Positions 34,912 through 43,517 of a DNA stretch of 64,000 nucleotides are shown here, one piece after another. Source of the DNA: Pseudovibrio ascidiaceicola. GTDB lineage: Bacteria; Pseudomonadota; Alphaproteobacteria; Rhizobiales; Stappiaceae. The first letter of the stretch is position 1. Every line of letters starts with the position of its first letter. The notes under the pieces were generated by a model, which was given only the letters and a program-made list of their open reading frames with translations, searched no databases and was not told where the DNA came from. Both the position numbers and the translations under genes were made by a program. The DNA lies in the NCBI RefSeq assembly GCF_900114245.1, contig NZ_FOSK01000009.1, positions 124,001 to 188,000 on the forward strand, given 5' to 3'.

Positions 34912-36372
34912 TTAGATATCTTTTACATCTGCGATGTTGATGTTGAGCGCAGCTGCGACACCTGTGCCGTAAGCAGGGTCCGCGCGGTAACAGTTGCGGA
35001 CATGACGGTGTTGGATTTCAATACGTGCAGGGCTAAGCGAGCGGGCTGTGTTTGCAAACAGAGCTTCTTTCTGTTCTGCATTCATTGAGCGGAAAAGAGC
35101 ACCGGGCTGAGAATAATAATCTTCATCCACTCGGTGATCCCAATGGCCTGCAGCACCCTCCAGGGAAAGCGGTGGCTCGGAGAAATCTGGCTGTTCTTGC
35201 CATTCCCCAAACATGTTTGGTTCATATCCAATACGCGAACCATTGTTGCCATCAACCCGCATGGCTCCGTCGCGATGATAGGAATGGAATGGGCAGCGCG
35301 GTGCATTAACTGGGATTTGCGAGTGGTTAACTCCAAGACGATACCGGGCAGCATCGCCGTAAGAGAACAGGCGACCTTGAAGCATTTTGTCAGGAGAAAA
35401 ACTGATGCCAGGCACAATTGTTGAAGGCGCAAATGAAGCCTGTTCAACCTCAGCGTAGTAGTTCTCTGGATTTTTGTTGAGTTCAAGCTCGCCAACTTCG
35501 ATCAACGGATAATCTGACTTGGGCCATACCTTTGTTAGATCAAACGGGTTGATGTGATAATTCCCGGCCTCTTTTTCTGGCATAATCTGGACCGAAAGTT
35601 TCCATTTTGGGAAATCGCCATTTTCGATGCTGTCATAAAGATCACGCTGGTGACTTTCACGATCATGCGCGACGATTTGAGCGGCCTCTTCATCCGTCAG
35701 GTTTTTGATACCTTGTTGGGTTTCAAAGTGGAATTTTACCCAATAACGTTCGTTGTCTGCGTTGATGAAACTATAGGTGTGGCTGCCAAAACCATGCATA
35801 TGGCGATAAGTCGCCGGAATGCCCCGGTCTGACATAACGATCGTGACCTGATGTAATGCTTCAGGCAGGTTTGTCCAGAAATCCCAGTTGTTATCAGCGC
35901 TACGCATATTTGTGCGCGGATCACGTTTTACTGCGTGGTTCAGATCTGGAAATTTGAGCGGATCGCGGAGAAAGAAGACTGGCGTATTATTGCCTACCAG
36001 ATCCCAATTGCCTTCTTCAGTATAGAACTTCATGGCGAAACCGCGAATATCACGTTCTGCGTCAGCTGCGCCGCGCTCACCAGCCACGGTCGAGAACCGC
36101 ATGAACAAGTCGGACTTCTTGCCAACTTCAGAGAATATCTTAGCGCGAGTGAACTTGGTGATGTCGTTGGTTGTTGTGAAAGTTCCATAAGCTCCTGACC
36201 CTTTGGCATGCATTCTGCGCTCAGGGATAACCTCACGATCAAAGTGAGCCATTTTTTCTAGGAACCATACATCCTGCAGCAGAGCTGGACCGCGAGGCCC
36301 GGCGGTTTGAACGTTCTGGTTGTCAGGAACTGGAGAACCAAAGGCAGTGGTCAACTTAGGCGTATTAGTCAT
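34912..36372 (-). CDS. katA: Monofunctional heme catalase, small-subunit type
   Basis: The 486-residue catalase destroys hydrogen peroxide. The catalytic His55 is in [16 protein letters not shown] and the distal Asn in the [12 protein letters not shown] region. The heme-ligand tyrosine is in the C-terminal [14 protein letters not shown]. Length is that of clade 3 small-subunit catalases, which often bind NADPH. No OxyR gene is directly adjacent, though a LysR regulator is 13 kb away. The upstream 400-bp gap should hold its promoter. Confidence 0.95.
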   Translation of the reverse strand: MTNTPKLTTAFGSPVPDNQNVQTAGPRGPALLQDVWFLEKMAHFDREVIPERRMHAKGSGAYGTFTTTNDITKFTRAKIFSEVGKKSDLFMRFSTVAGERGAADAERDIRGFAMKFYTEEGNWDLVGNNTPVFFLRDPLKFPDLNHAVKRDPRTNMRSADNNWDFWTNLPEALHQVTIVMSDRGIPATYRHMHGFGSHTYSFINADNERYWVKFHFETQQGIKNLTDEEAAQIVAHDRESHQRDLYDSIENGDFPKWKLSVQIMPEKEAGNYHINPFDLTKVWPKSDYPLIEVGELELNKNPENYYAEVEQASFAPSTIVPGISFSPDKMLQGRLFSYGDAARYRLGVNHSQIPVNAPRCPFHSYHRDGAMRVDGNNGSRIGYEPNMFGEWQEQPDFSEPPLSLEGAAGHWDHRVDEDYYSQPGALFRSMNAEQKEALFANTARSLSPARIEIQHRHVRNCYRADPAYGTGVAAALNINIADVKDI

Positions 36373-36771
36373 ATTCTCTCCGCATTTTATTATGCCTGAA
36401 GGATGATTTCAGAGTGGAGAAAATCAAAATCAAATAAACTTATTGAGTCATAACTAGTCTTGATGATGCCACCTTAACGAGTGGAAAAGGTAGGGCAGGC
36501 CAAGGTTTTGCCCGCTGGAAACTAACCGGTATTGTAGTGGGTACCTGAGGACAACTGCGGATTGCAGGTAAACCCGTTGGCAAACCAGATCATAGGCGAA
36601 CTGTGTTTAGCTCACGAATGATCGAGTGAATCAGTGATGGGAAAGGTGAGGTTGGTTTGGAGGCAAAGATGGGGAGATGTGTCGCCATCATGAAACTACT
36701 TGGCTGAAGGAATGGGCTACCGCTCCCAAGAAGGCATTTATGGAAGTGGCCTGTCTGCACATAAGCTGGAT
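36373..36771. other. 399-bp gap between katA and ispE
   Basis: Both neighbours are leftward, so this holds the katA promoter and the 3' end of ispE. I see no gene, RNA or strong hairpin. Confidence 0.5.
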
Positions 36772-37656
36772 TTAAATCCGTGCTGCTCTGATCCACCAGT
36801 TTTCTCGTGCCTCTTGCAAGTGGGAGGCTATGGCTTGGGCGGCTTGCAGGGTTTCAACGAGGGCGAAGCAGGTGGCGCCGGAGCCGGACATGCGGGCGAG
36901 GAGAGTTTCTGGCTGGGAGGCCAGAAGGTCCAACACCTCTGAGATTTCTGAAGCCTGAGAGATGGCAGGTTTTTGCAGGTCGTTGCGGCAAGTTTTAAGC
37001 CAGTTGGCCAATGCCTTCATGCTTTCGAACTGTGCTGGCATTTCTGGCAGCGGGGCATTGTCCTTCTTCTCCAGAGCGTGGAAAATGGTTGGAGTGGAGA
37101 CCTCGATCAGTGGGTTCACCAGCACTATGGCGCCCGATGGGAAGCCAGAGAGTGGCTCGATGATTTCGCCAATGCCGCGGATGCGTGCTGGTTTTTCTTC
37201 CAGGCACATAGGCACGTCAGCACCAAGGCTCAGGGACAGTTTGGAGAAGTCGGCAGGAGATGGGGATGCGTCCCAGATCTTTGCAAGCGCCCGAAGCGTG
37301 GCAGCTGCATCTGCGGAGCCGCCGCCAATGCCTGCCGCGACGGGCAAAGACTTATCTAGCTCAATCTGTGCACCTGATGCGGATGGAACGTGTTCTGCCA
37401 GCATCTGCGCGGCTTTGATAACCAGATTGTCAGCAGGCTCGCCCTGTAATTTTGCTGCGAATTCACCAGTGATCTGGAGTGAAAGGTGAGGGGCTGGCTC
37501 AACCGAGATCTGGTCGCCGACTTCCGGGAACACCACAAGACTGTCGAGCATGTGGTAGCCGTCTTCTCGCTGGCCAGTGATGTGGAGCGCAAGGTTCACC
37601 TTGGCACGGGCTAATTCCTCAACCCGTGCTGCCTTTGTATCTTCCAAAGTCATCAT
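36772..37656 (-). CDS. ispE: 4-diphosphocytidyl-2-C-methyl-D-erythritol kinase
   Basis: IspE phosphorylates CDP-methylerythritol in the MEP isoprenoid pathway. The 294-residue GHMP kinase has the N-terminal AKVNLALHITGQREDGYH, the ATP loop PVAAGIGGGSADA (105-117) and the C-terminal LARMSGSGATCFAL. Two ATG codons open the frame; either may start. It lies 19 bp after the TPR protein gene on the same strand and is likely co-transcribed. Its product feeds the polyprenyl synthase encoded at 33-34 kb. Confidence 0.95.
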   Translation of the reverse strand: MMTLEDTKAARVEELARAKVNLALHITGQREDGYHMLDSLVVFPEVGDQISVEPAPHLSLQITGEFAAKLQGEPADNLVIKAAQMLAEHVPSASGAQIELDKSLPVAAGIGGGSADAAATLRALAKIWDASPSPADFSKLSLSLGADVPMCLEEKPARIRGIGEIIEPLSGFPSGAIVLVNPLIEVSTPTIFHALEKKDNAPLPEMPAQFESMKALANWLKTCRNDLQKPAISQASEISEVLDLLASQPETLLARMSGSGATCFALVETLQAAQAIASHLQEARENWWIRAARI

Positions 37657-37675
37657 ACTATGATCGTGTTATGAA

Positions 37676-39496
37676 CTACTTGTTGTCAGTGGAGCTCGCC
37701 AGACCAACCGGAACAGCCTCGTCCATGCCGTTTTCAATTTTGTCGAGAATGCGCTTCAGATCTTCTGGCTCTGGCTCAAGGTCGCGGGCATGGTTCCACT
37801 TGAACCGTGCTTCCAGTTTGCGGCCAACTTGCCAGTATGCATCGCCCAGATGATCGTTAATGATTGGGTCATGTGGACGCAGAGCGACGGCTCGTTCCAG
37901 CTTTTCGGCAGCTTCCTCATAACGGCCAAGACGATAGTAAACCCAGCCGAGACTGTCGACGATGTACCCATCGGTTGGACGCAGGCGAACAGCGCGTTCA
38001 ATCATCTTTTGGGCTTCATCTAGCTTCAGACCACGATCCACCAAGGAGTATCCGAGGTAGTTGAGGATCATCGGCTGTTCAGGCTTGAGGGTCAAAGCTT
38101 CACGGAAATCTTTTTCAGCTGCGTCCCACTTGTCCTGACGCTCGCGGGTGATGCCGCGGAAATACAGGATCGTCCAGTGGTTTGCCTGAATTTCGCTGAG
38201 GGTATCCAAGCCCTGATTGTAAGAGGTTTCAGCCTCTTCAAACAGGGAATGACCGCGCAACACGTTACCCAAAGACGTAATGGCTTCCAGATCGCTTGGG
38301 TCTGCTTTCACCAGCTTTTCCAGATGTGCGCGGGCTTCTTCCAGATTGTCCAGAATGTTGTAATGGAGCGCGATCTGGATTTCAGCTTCGCGTTTCATTG
38401 GAGATCCGTCAGATACCGCTGACAGATATTCAATGGCGCGTTCATTGTCGCCAAGCTGCTCAAACAAAGAAGCCAGACCAATCAGGGCTGAATCGTTCTT
38501 CGGATTGAGGTAGGTGGCGAGCTGCAAGTAATTTGCGGAGAGCTCTTCGCCTTCTTTGCTGACAGCTATGCCAAGACCGTGCAAGGCTTCTGCCAGACCT
38601 TCGGCTGGTGTCTTGGCGACAGATTCAATAACCTCACCGCTCTCAATCTTATCTCTCAAAGTGACGAGGAGCGGGTGTTCTGGAATGAGTTGCTCATATT
38701 CGGCAACGATATCCAGCGCTTCCTGTTGTCTGCCGGAGGCTGCGAGCATGCGGGTGTAGGAAATGGCATTACGCAGAGCGCCGCGGTCAATCTCGTAGGC
38801 TGCCTTGTAAAATTCTGCTGCCTGATGGGGATTGTTGTTGTACTCGGCGAGTAGCCCTGCGTTGAAGTTGATGAAGAGGTCAAACCACTTGGCACCTGTG
38901 GTGCTTGTCAGATCTGCGATGGCTTCATCTGTTTTGCCCTGACCTGCTTTGACCCAGGCTGAAACAAGAGCGAAGCTCAGGCGGGACAGCGGATTTACAT
39001 TTTGTGTGACAGCGTCTGGCAGTTCGGTGGTGAAGTCACCTTCGTGGATGCGCTGCGCGGCAACGGCCAGCTGCGCAAGGAAGTGCTCACTGTCTTCTTC
39101 CAGAATGCGATTTGCCAGAGGGAGCGCTTTTTCAACATTGCCATTTGCCAGAGATGTGACAAATGCGCGGTCGAGAATGTAAAAATTAGCCGGATCACCT
39201 TGCAGAGCTGAGGTGAAATAGTTGGACGCGGCGGCCAGATCCTGAGCGAGAAGGGCGCTTCTGCCTGACAGGTAACTTCCTGACAAGGAGCTTGCAGCCG
39301 GTAGGGACTGGGAGCTTGCCTTGGCGTTTTGAGCCGGGACAAATGGCGAGCCCAACAAAACAAACGCCAGCGCAGAGGCCATTAAGGCCTTTTTTGAGAA
39401 TCTGTTTTTATTAACAGAATGATAGGTCATACGGCCATTGTTCTGAGCAGAAGCGGAATTGGAGCGGAACAGCGCAAAATAGCTTGTCAGGGTCAT
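37676..39496 (-). CDS. Exported tetratricopeptide repeat protein
   Basis: The 606-residue protein has an N-terminal basic stretch with a hydrophobic segment (about 37-60) that looks like a signal peptide ending near AKASS, then tetratricopeptide repeats across the rest. Clear repeat units are seen at about 430-570, for example YFRGITRERQDKWDAAEKDF and YRLGRYEEAAEKLERAV. TPR arrays bind partner proteins, here probably in the periplasm. It lies directly upstream of ispE and shares its strand, a pairing seen in related genomes. The start may be the later Met23. Confidence 0.88.
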   Translation of the reverse strand: MTLTSYFALFRSNSASAQNNGRMTYHSVNKNRFSKKALMASALAFVLLGSPFVPAQNAKASSQSLPAASSLSGSYLSGRSALLAQDLAAASNYFTSALQGDPANFYILDRAFVTSLANGNVEKALPLANRILEEDSEHFLAQLAVAAQRIHEGDFTTELPDAVTQNVNPLSRLSFALVSAWVKAGQGKTDEAIADLTSTTGAKWFDLFINFNAGLLAEYNNNPHQAAEFYKAAYEIDRGALRNAISYTRMLAASGRQQEALDIVAEYEQLIPEHPLLVTLRDKIESGEVIESVAKTPAEGLAEALHGLGIAVSKEGEELSANYLQLATYLNPKNDSALIGLASLFEQLGDNERAIEYLSAVSDGSPMKREAEIQIALHYNILDNLEEARAHLEKLVKADPSDLEAITSLGNVLRGHSLFEEAETSYNQGLDTLSEIQANHWTILYFRGITRERQDKWDAAEKDFREALTLKPEQPMILNYLGYSLVDRGLKLDEAQKMIERAVRLRPTDGYIVDSLGWVYYRLGRYEEAAEKLERAVALRPHDPIINDHLGDAYWQVGRKLEARFKWNHARDLEPEPEDLKRILDKIENGMDEAVPVGLASSTDNK

Positions 39497-39822
39497 ATAT
39501 GTCTCTCATTGAGAGCCGATTGCGACTCAATATTACATCAATCTGTTAGTAGCGAAGAATGGCGTTTTTATAGCAGCCGGATACCTCACCGCATGTTGTT
39601 AAGTGTATCCGAACATTCTTTCAATTGAACCTACATTTTTTCAAGTATCTGCGGATAAGTAAGTATATTGATATTTCTCAAGAATTCAGAAGTATTTACG
39701 CAATAACACTAAGGTCGAGGTCTGAGTCTCTTGCTATAATGACCCTGTTCATTGCAGATAGTGGGCAGTGGTGCAATTCCAAGTGAGATTGGTTGTCGTC
39801 TCACTCAATAAAGGGGGGTGTT
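39497..39822. promoter_or_regulatory. Divergent intergenic region, TPR gene / ppdK
   Basis: This 326-bp AT-rich gap holds the divergent promoters. The GGGGGG ribosome-binding site of ppdK is at its right end. No gene or repeat is evident. Confidence 0.4.
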
Positions 39823-42495
39823 ATGACCAAGTGGGTCTACATCTTTGGAGAAAACAAAACCGAGGGCGATGCTTCTATGAAGGAGCTGCTGGGCGGCAAG
39901 GGTGCAAACCTTGCCGAAATGAGCAGACTAGGATTGCCTGTCCCTCCCGGATTTACCATTACAACGCAAGTTTGCACGCACTATTATGATGAAGGTCAGC
40001 AGTATCCTTCCGAGCTAAAAGAGCAGGTTCATGCTGCGATTGCGGCTGTTGAAGAGCTGACAGAACGTGAGTTTAACAGCACGACCAAACCGTTGCTGTT
40101 GTCTGTGCGTTCCGGCGCCCGTGTTTCTATGCCGGGTATGATGGATACGGTTTTGAACCTTGGGCTCAACGACCGGACTGTTGAAGCGCTGGCTAAAGAT
40201 GCGAGTGATGACCGGTTTGCTTATGATAGCTATCGTCGTTTTATCCAGATGTACTCTGATGTGGTGCTGGACGTAGACCATGATCACTTCGAAGAAATTC
40301 TCGAAGATTTCAAGGACGAGCATGACTACTCCCTTGATACTGACCTGACCGGCGACGACTGGAAACAGATCGTCGCGGCTTATAAGGACAAGGTTGAAGA
40401 AGAGCTTGGTCGTCCTTTCCCTGACGATCCTGAGGAGCAGCTCTGGGGTGCCGTTGGTGCCGTGTTCAAGAGCTGGATGATCCCACGGGCCAAGACCTAC
40501 CGTGCTTTGCATGAGATCCCAGAGGATTGGGGCACTGCAGTGAACGTGCAGGCGATGGTGTTTGGTAACACAGGCGAGAATTCTGCGACCGGTGTGGCCT
40601 TTACCCGTAACCCGTCCACTGGTGAAAACGCGCTTTATGGCGAGTTCCTCATCAACGCGCAGGGTGAAGATGTTGTTGCGGGTATTCGTACGCCGCAGGA
40701 CATCACCGAGAAAGCCCGTGTTGAGGCGCATTCTGAAAAGCCATCTCTTGAAGCAACCATGCCTGAGGTGTTTGCGGAGTTCCAAGCTGTCTGTGACAGG
40801 TTGGAGACCCATTACCGCGATATGCAGGATCTGGAGTTTACCGTTGAGCACGGCAAGCTCTGGATACTTCAGACCCGTAATGGTAAGCGGACGCTGAAAG
40901 CTGCGCTGAAGATTGCGGTTGATATGGCCGAGAGCGGTCTGATCACTAAAGAAGAAGCCGTCGCGAGCATTGCGCCGTCTTCTCTGGACCAGTTGCTGCA
41001 TCCAACCATTGATCCTGCCAGTGAACGAGATGAGCTGACTGTTGGTTTGCCAGCTTCTCCGGGTGCTGCTTGCGGTGCGATCGTGTTCAACTCTGACGAT
41101 GCTGAAACAGAAAAGGCCAATGGCCGCCCTGTTATTCTGGTTCGTACAGAGACCAGCCCTGAAGACATTCACGGCATGCATGCCGCGGAAGGCATTTTGA
41201 CAACACGTGGCGGTATGACCAGTCACGCTGCTGTTGTTGCGCGCGGTATGGGTAAACCTTGTGTCGCTGGCGCTGGAACTATTCGTGTTGATGCCCGTAA
41301 TGAGATCATGACGGTTGACGGTCGCAGCTTTGGCAAGGGTGATACAATCACCATTGATGGCGGCAATGGTCAGGTGCTTGCTGGCAAAGTTCAGATGCAG
41401 GAGCCCGAGCTTTCTGGTGACTTCAAAAAGCTGATGGAATGGGCTGATAATATTCGCCGCATGAACATTCGCACCAATGCAGAAACGCCTGCTGATGTGA
41501 AGGTGGCGCTTTCTTTTGGTGCTGAAGGCATTGGTCTGTGCCGTACCGAGCATATGTTCTTTGAAGGTGAGCGTATTCTTGCAGTGCGTGAGATGATCTT
41601 GTCTGACACGGTGAAGGAACGTAAAGCTGCGCTTGCGAAGTTGCTTCCGATCCAGCGTCAGGACTTCATCGATATCTTTGAGCTGATGGTTGATCGCCCG
41701 GTCACCATTCGTTTGCTTGATCCGCCATTGCATGAGTTCCTTCCGAAAACGGAAGAGGACATTGCTGAAGTCGCCAAGCAGATGGACATTGATCCGGAAG
41801 AACTGCGTGAGCGCGCAGAAGAGCTGGAAGAGTTCAATCCGATGCTTGGCAATCGCGGCTGCCGCTTGCTGATTTCCTATCCGGAAATTGCAGAGATGCA
41901 GGCGCGAGCTATCTTTGAAGCTGCTCTTGACGTTTCCAAGCGCCATGGTCGCAAGGTGACACCTGAGATTATGGTGCCGCTGGTTGGCTTGAAGAGCGAG
42001 CTGGATATTGTTCGCGAAAGCATTGATGGTACAGCTGAGATCGTGGCCAAGGAACTGGGTGAAAAGCCTGCGTATTCTGTTGGCACCATGATTGAGCTGC
42101 CACGTGCTGCACTGCTTTCTGAAGAGATTGCGGCGTCTGCCGAGTTCTTCTCTTTCGGCACCAACGATCTGACACAAACCACCTTTGGTATCTCTCGCGA
42201 TGATGCTGCGTCCTTCCTGGGCAAGTATCAGGATCGCAAGGTGATGGAGAAAGATCCGTTCGTCTCATTGGATATAGATGGTGTTGGCCAGCTGGTGAAG
42301 CTTGCTGCCACGAATGGCCGTAAGACGAAAGCTGATATCAAACTTGGTATTTGCGGGGAACATGGTGGTGATCCAGCCTCCATCGCCTTCTGCGAAACTG
42401 TTGGTTTGAACTACGTGTCCTGTTCTCCGTTCCGTGTTCCTGTTGCACGTCTTGCTGCTGCTCAGGCAGTGCTGGCTCAACGGAACAAAGGGTGA
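39823..42495 (+). CDS. ppdK: Pyruvate, phosphate dikinase
   Basis: PPDK interconverts pyruvate, ATP and phosphate with PEP, AMP and pyrophosphate. The 890-residue protein has the N-terminal nucleotide-grasp domain (GGKGANLAEM and NVQAMVFGNTGENSATGVAF). The central swivelling domain carries the catalytic histidine in GGMTSHAAVVARGMGKPCV, and the C-terminal PEP barrel has GAEGIGLCRTEHMFF, FSFGTNDLTQTTFG and GICGEHGGDP. The ATG at 39823 is fixed by a GGGGGG site. The stop codon overlaps the meaB start (GTGA), so the two are translationally coupled. Confidence 0.97.
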   Translation: MTKWVYIFGENKTEGDASMKELLGGKGANLAEMSRLGLPVPPGFTITTQVCTHYYDEGQQYPSELKEQVHAAIAAVEELTEREFNSTTKPLLLSVRSGARVSMPGMMDTVLNLGLNDRTVEALAKDASDDRFAYDSYRRFIQMYSDVVLDVDHDHFEEILEDFKDEHDYSLDTDLTGDDWKQIVAAYKDKVEEELGRPFPDDPEEQLWGAVGAVFKSWMIPRAKTYRALHEIPEDWGTAVNVQAMVFGNTGENSATGVAFTRNPSTGENALYGEFLINAQGEDVVAGIRTPQDITEKARVEAHSEKPSLEATMPEVFAEFQAVCDRLETHYRDMQDLEFTVEHGKLWILQTRNGKRTLKAALKIAVDMAESGLITKEEAVASIAPSSLDQLLHPTIDPASERDELTVGLPASPGAACGAIVFNSDDAETEKANGRPVILVRTETSPEDIHGMHAAEGILTTRGGMTSHAAVVARGMGKPCVAGAGTIRVDARNEIMTVDGRSFGKGDTITIDGGNGQVLAGKVQMQEPELSGDFKKLMEWADNIRRMNIRTNAETPADVKVALSFGAEGIGLCRTEHMFFEGERILAVREMILSDTVKERKAALAKLLPIQRQDFIDIFELMVDRPVTIRLLDPPLHEFLPKTEEDIAEVAKQMDIDPEELRERAEELEEFNPMLGNRGCRLLISYPEIAEMQARAIFEAALDVSKRHGRKVTPEIMVPLVGLKSELDIVRESIDGTAEIVAKELGEKPAYSVGTMIELPRAALLSEEIAASAEFFSFGTNDLTQTTFGISRDDAASFLGKYQDRKVMEKDPFVSLDIDGVGQLVKLAATNGRKTKADIKLGICGEHGGDPASIAFCETVGLNYVSCSPFRVPVARLAAAQAVLAQRNKG

Positions 42496-43484
42496 GTGGC
42501 TTTGTAAAAAAGGGGAGGAGCTGGCCTAAGTCGGCTCCTGCCAATCTGGAAGACCTGAGAGCTGGCGGTAAGCCAGCTCTTGCACGTTTGCTCAGCGCTA
42601 TTGAGAGCTATGAGGGGCATCCTCAGTTGATCTCTTTATTGGATGAGGCGTTGCAAAACCCAATCGCGCATGTGATCGCGCTAACCGGACCTCCCGGTGT
42701 TGGGAAATCCACCCTGACAAATGCAATGATTTCGGACTATCGCCGCGCAGACAAAAGCGTTGGGGTGATTGCGGTTGACCCATCGTCTCAGGTGACAGGT
42801 GGCTCGCTGCTGGGCGACCGGACGCGTTTGTCTACTGATCCAGAAGACCAGAAGATCTTTGTGCGCTCCATGGCGGCGCGTGACCGGCTTGGCGGGCTCT
42901 CTGAGCATGCTATCGCGGCGGTGATCCTGATGCGGGCTGTGATGGACAGGGTGATTGTAGAGAGTGTTGGCATCGGGCAATCTGAGGCAGATGTGGCTCT
43001 TGTGGCTGATACCTGCGTACTTTGCATTCAACCGGGATCTGGCGACAGCCTTCAGTTCATGAAGGCGGGCATCATGGAACTGCCGGATATTATCTGCGTA
43101 ACCAAGGCGGATATGGGTGACGTTGCCAGCCGTGCCCGTGCGGATGTGGAAGGTGCCATGAGCTTGAGTGCGAAGCGAGGGGACTGGAAGGTGCCTGTGC
43201 TGATGCTGAGTGCAATGGACAACAGAGGTCTTAGTGAGCTTATTGATGCCTGCGACAGGCATCACTCCATGTTGCACGAGAGTGGTGGTCTTGCGGTTCA
43301 GCGCTGTGATCAGGTGAAGGCCTGGCTCGTGGATCAGCTTAAGATGCAGTTTGGGCAACAGGGCGTTGCGGTGTTGAAAAATTCCGGTGTGCGCTGGGAG
43401 GAAGCGGCCAAGCGACCATTTGCTTTCAAGCACGAAACCAGCGAGACATTTGCAGCGTTCTGGAAGAGTTTTTCTGAAAACTAA
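42492..43484 (+). CDS. meaB: MeaB-type G3E GTPase (methylmalonyl-CoA mutase chaperone)
   Basis: MeaB guards and loads adenosylcobalamin-dependent methylmalonyl-CoA mutase using GTP. The 330-residue protein has Walker A GPPGVGKST (66-74), the switch region VDPSSQVTGGSLLGDRTRL, the ESVGIGQSE motif and the base-specificity CVTKADMGD. The C-terminal dimerisation tail is present. It starts at a GTG that overlaps the ppdK stop by four bases. No mutase gene is in the window. Coupling to ppdK places PEP metabolism and propionate carbon flow in one transcript. Confidence 0.93.
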   Translation: MSGFVKKGRSWPKSAPANLEDLRAGGKPALARLLSAIESYEGHPQLISLLDEALQNPIAHVIALTGPPGVGKSTLTNAMISDYRRADKSVGVIAVDPSSQVTGGSLLGDRTRLSTDPEDQKIFVRSMAARDRLGGLSEHAIAAVILMRAVMDRVIVESVGIGQSEADVALVADTCVLCIQPGSGDSLQFMKAGIMELPDIICVTKADMGDVASRARADVEGAMSLSAKRGDWKVPVLMLSAMDNRGLSELIDACDRHHSMLHESGGLAVQRCDQVKAWLVDQLKMQFGQQGVAVLKNSGVRWEEAAKRPFAFKHETSETFAAFWKSFSEN

Positions 43485-43517
43485 GTCGAGATGACAACCG
43501 GTTGGGAAGGGCGCAGA

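Noticed and set aside
40015-42177. Very long leftward open frame opposite ppdK (720 codons)
   Set aside because: It is the reverse complement of a textbook ppdK with all catalytic motifs; the antisense translation matches no family and has no ribosome-binding site.
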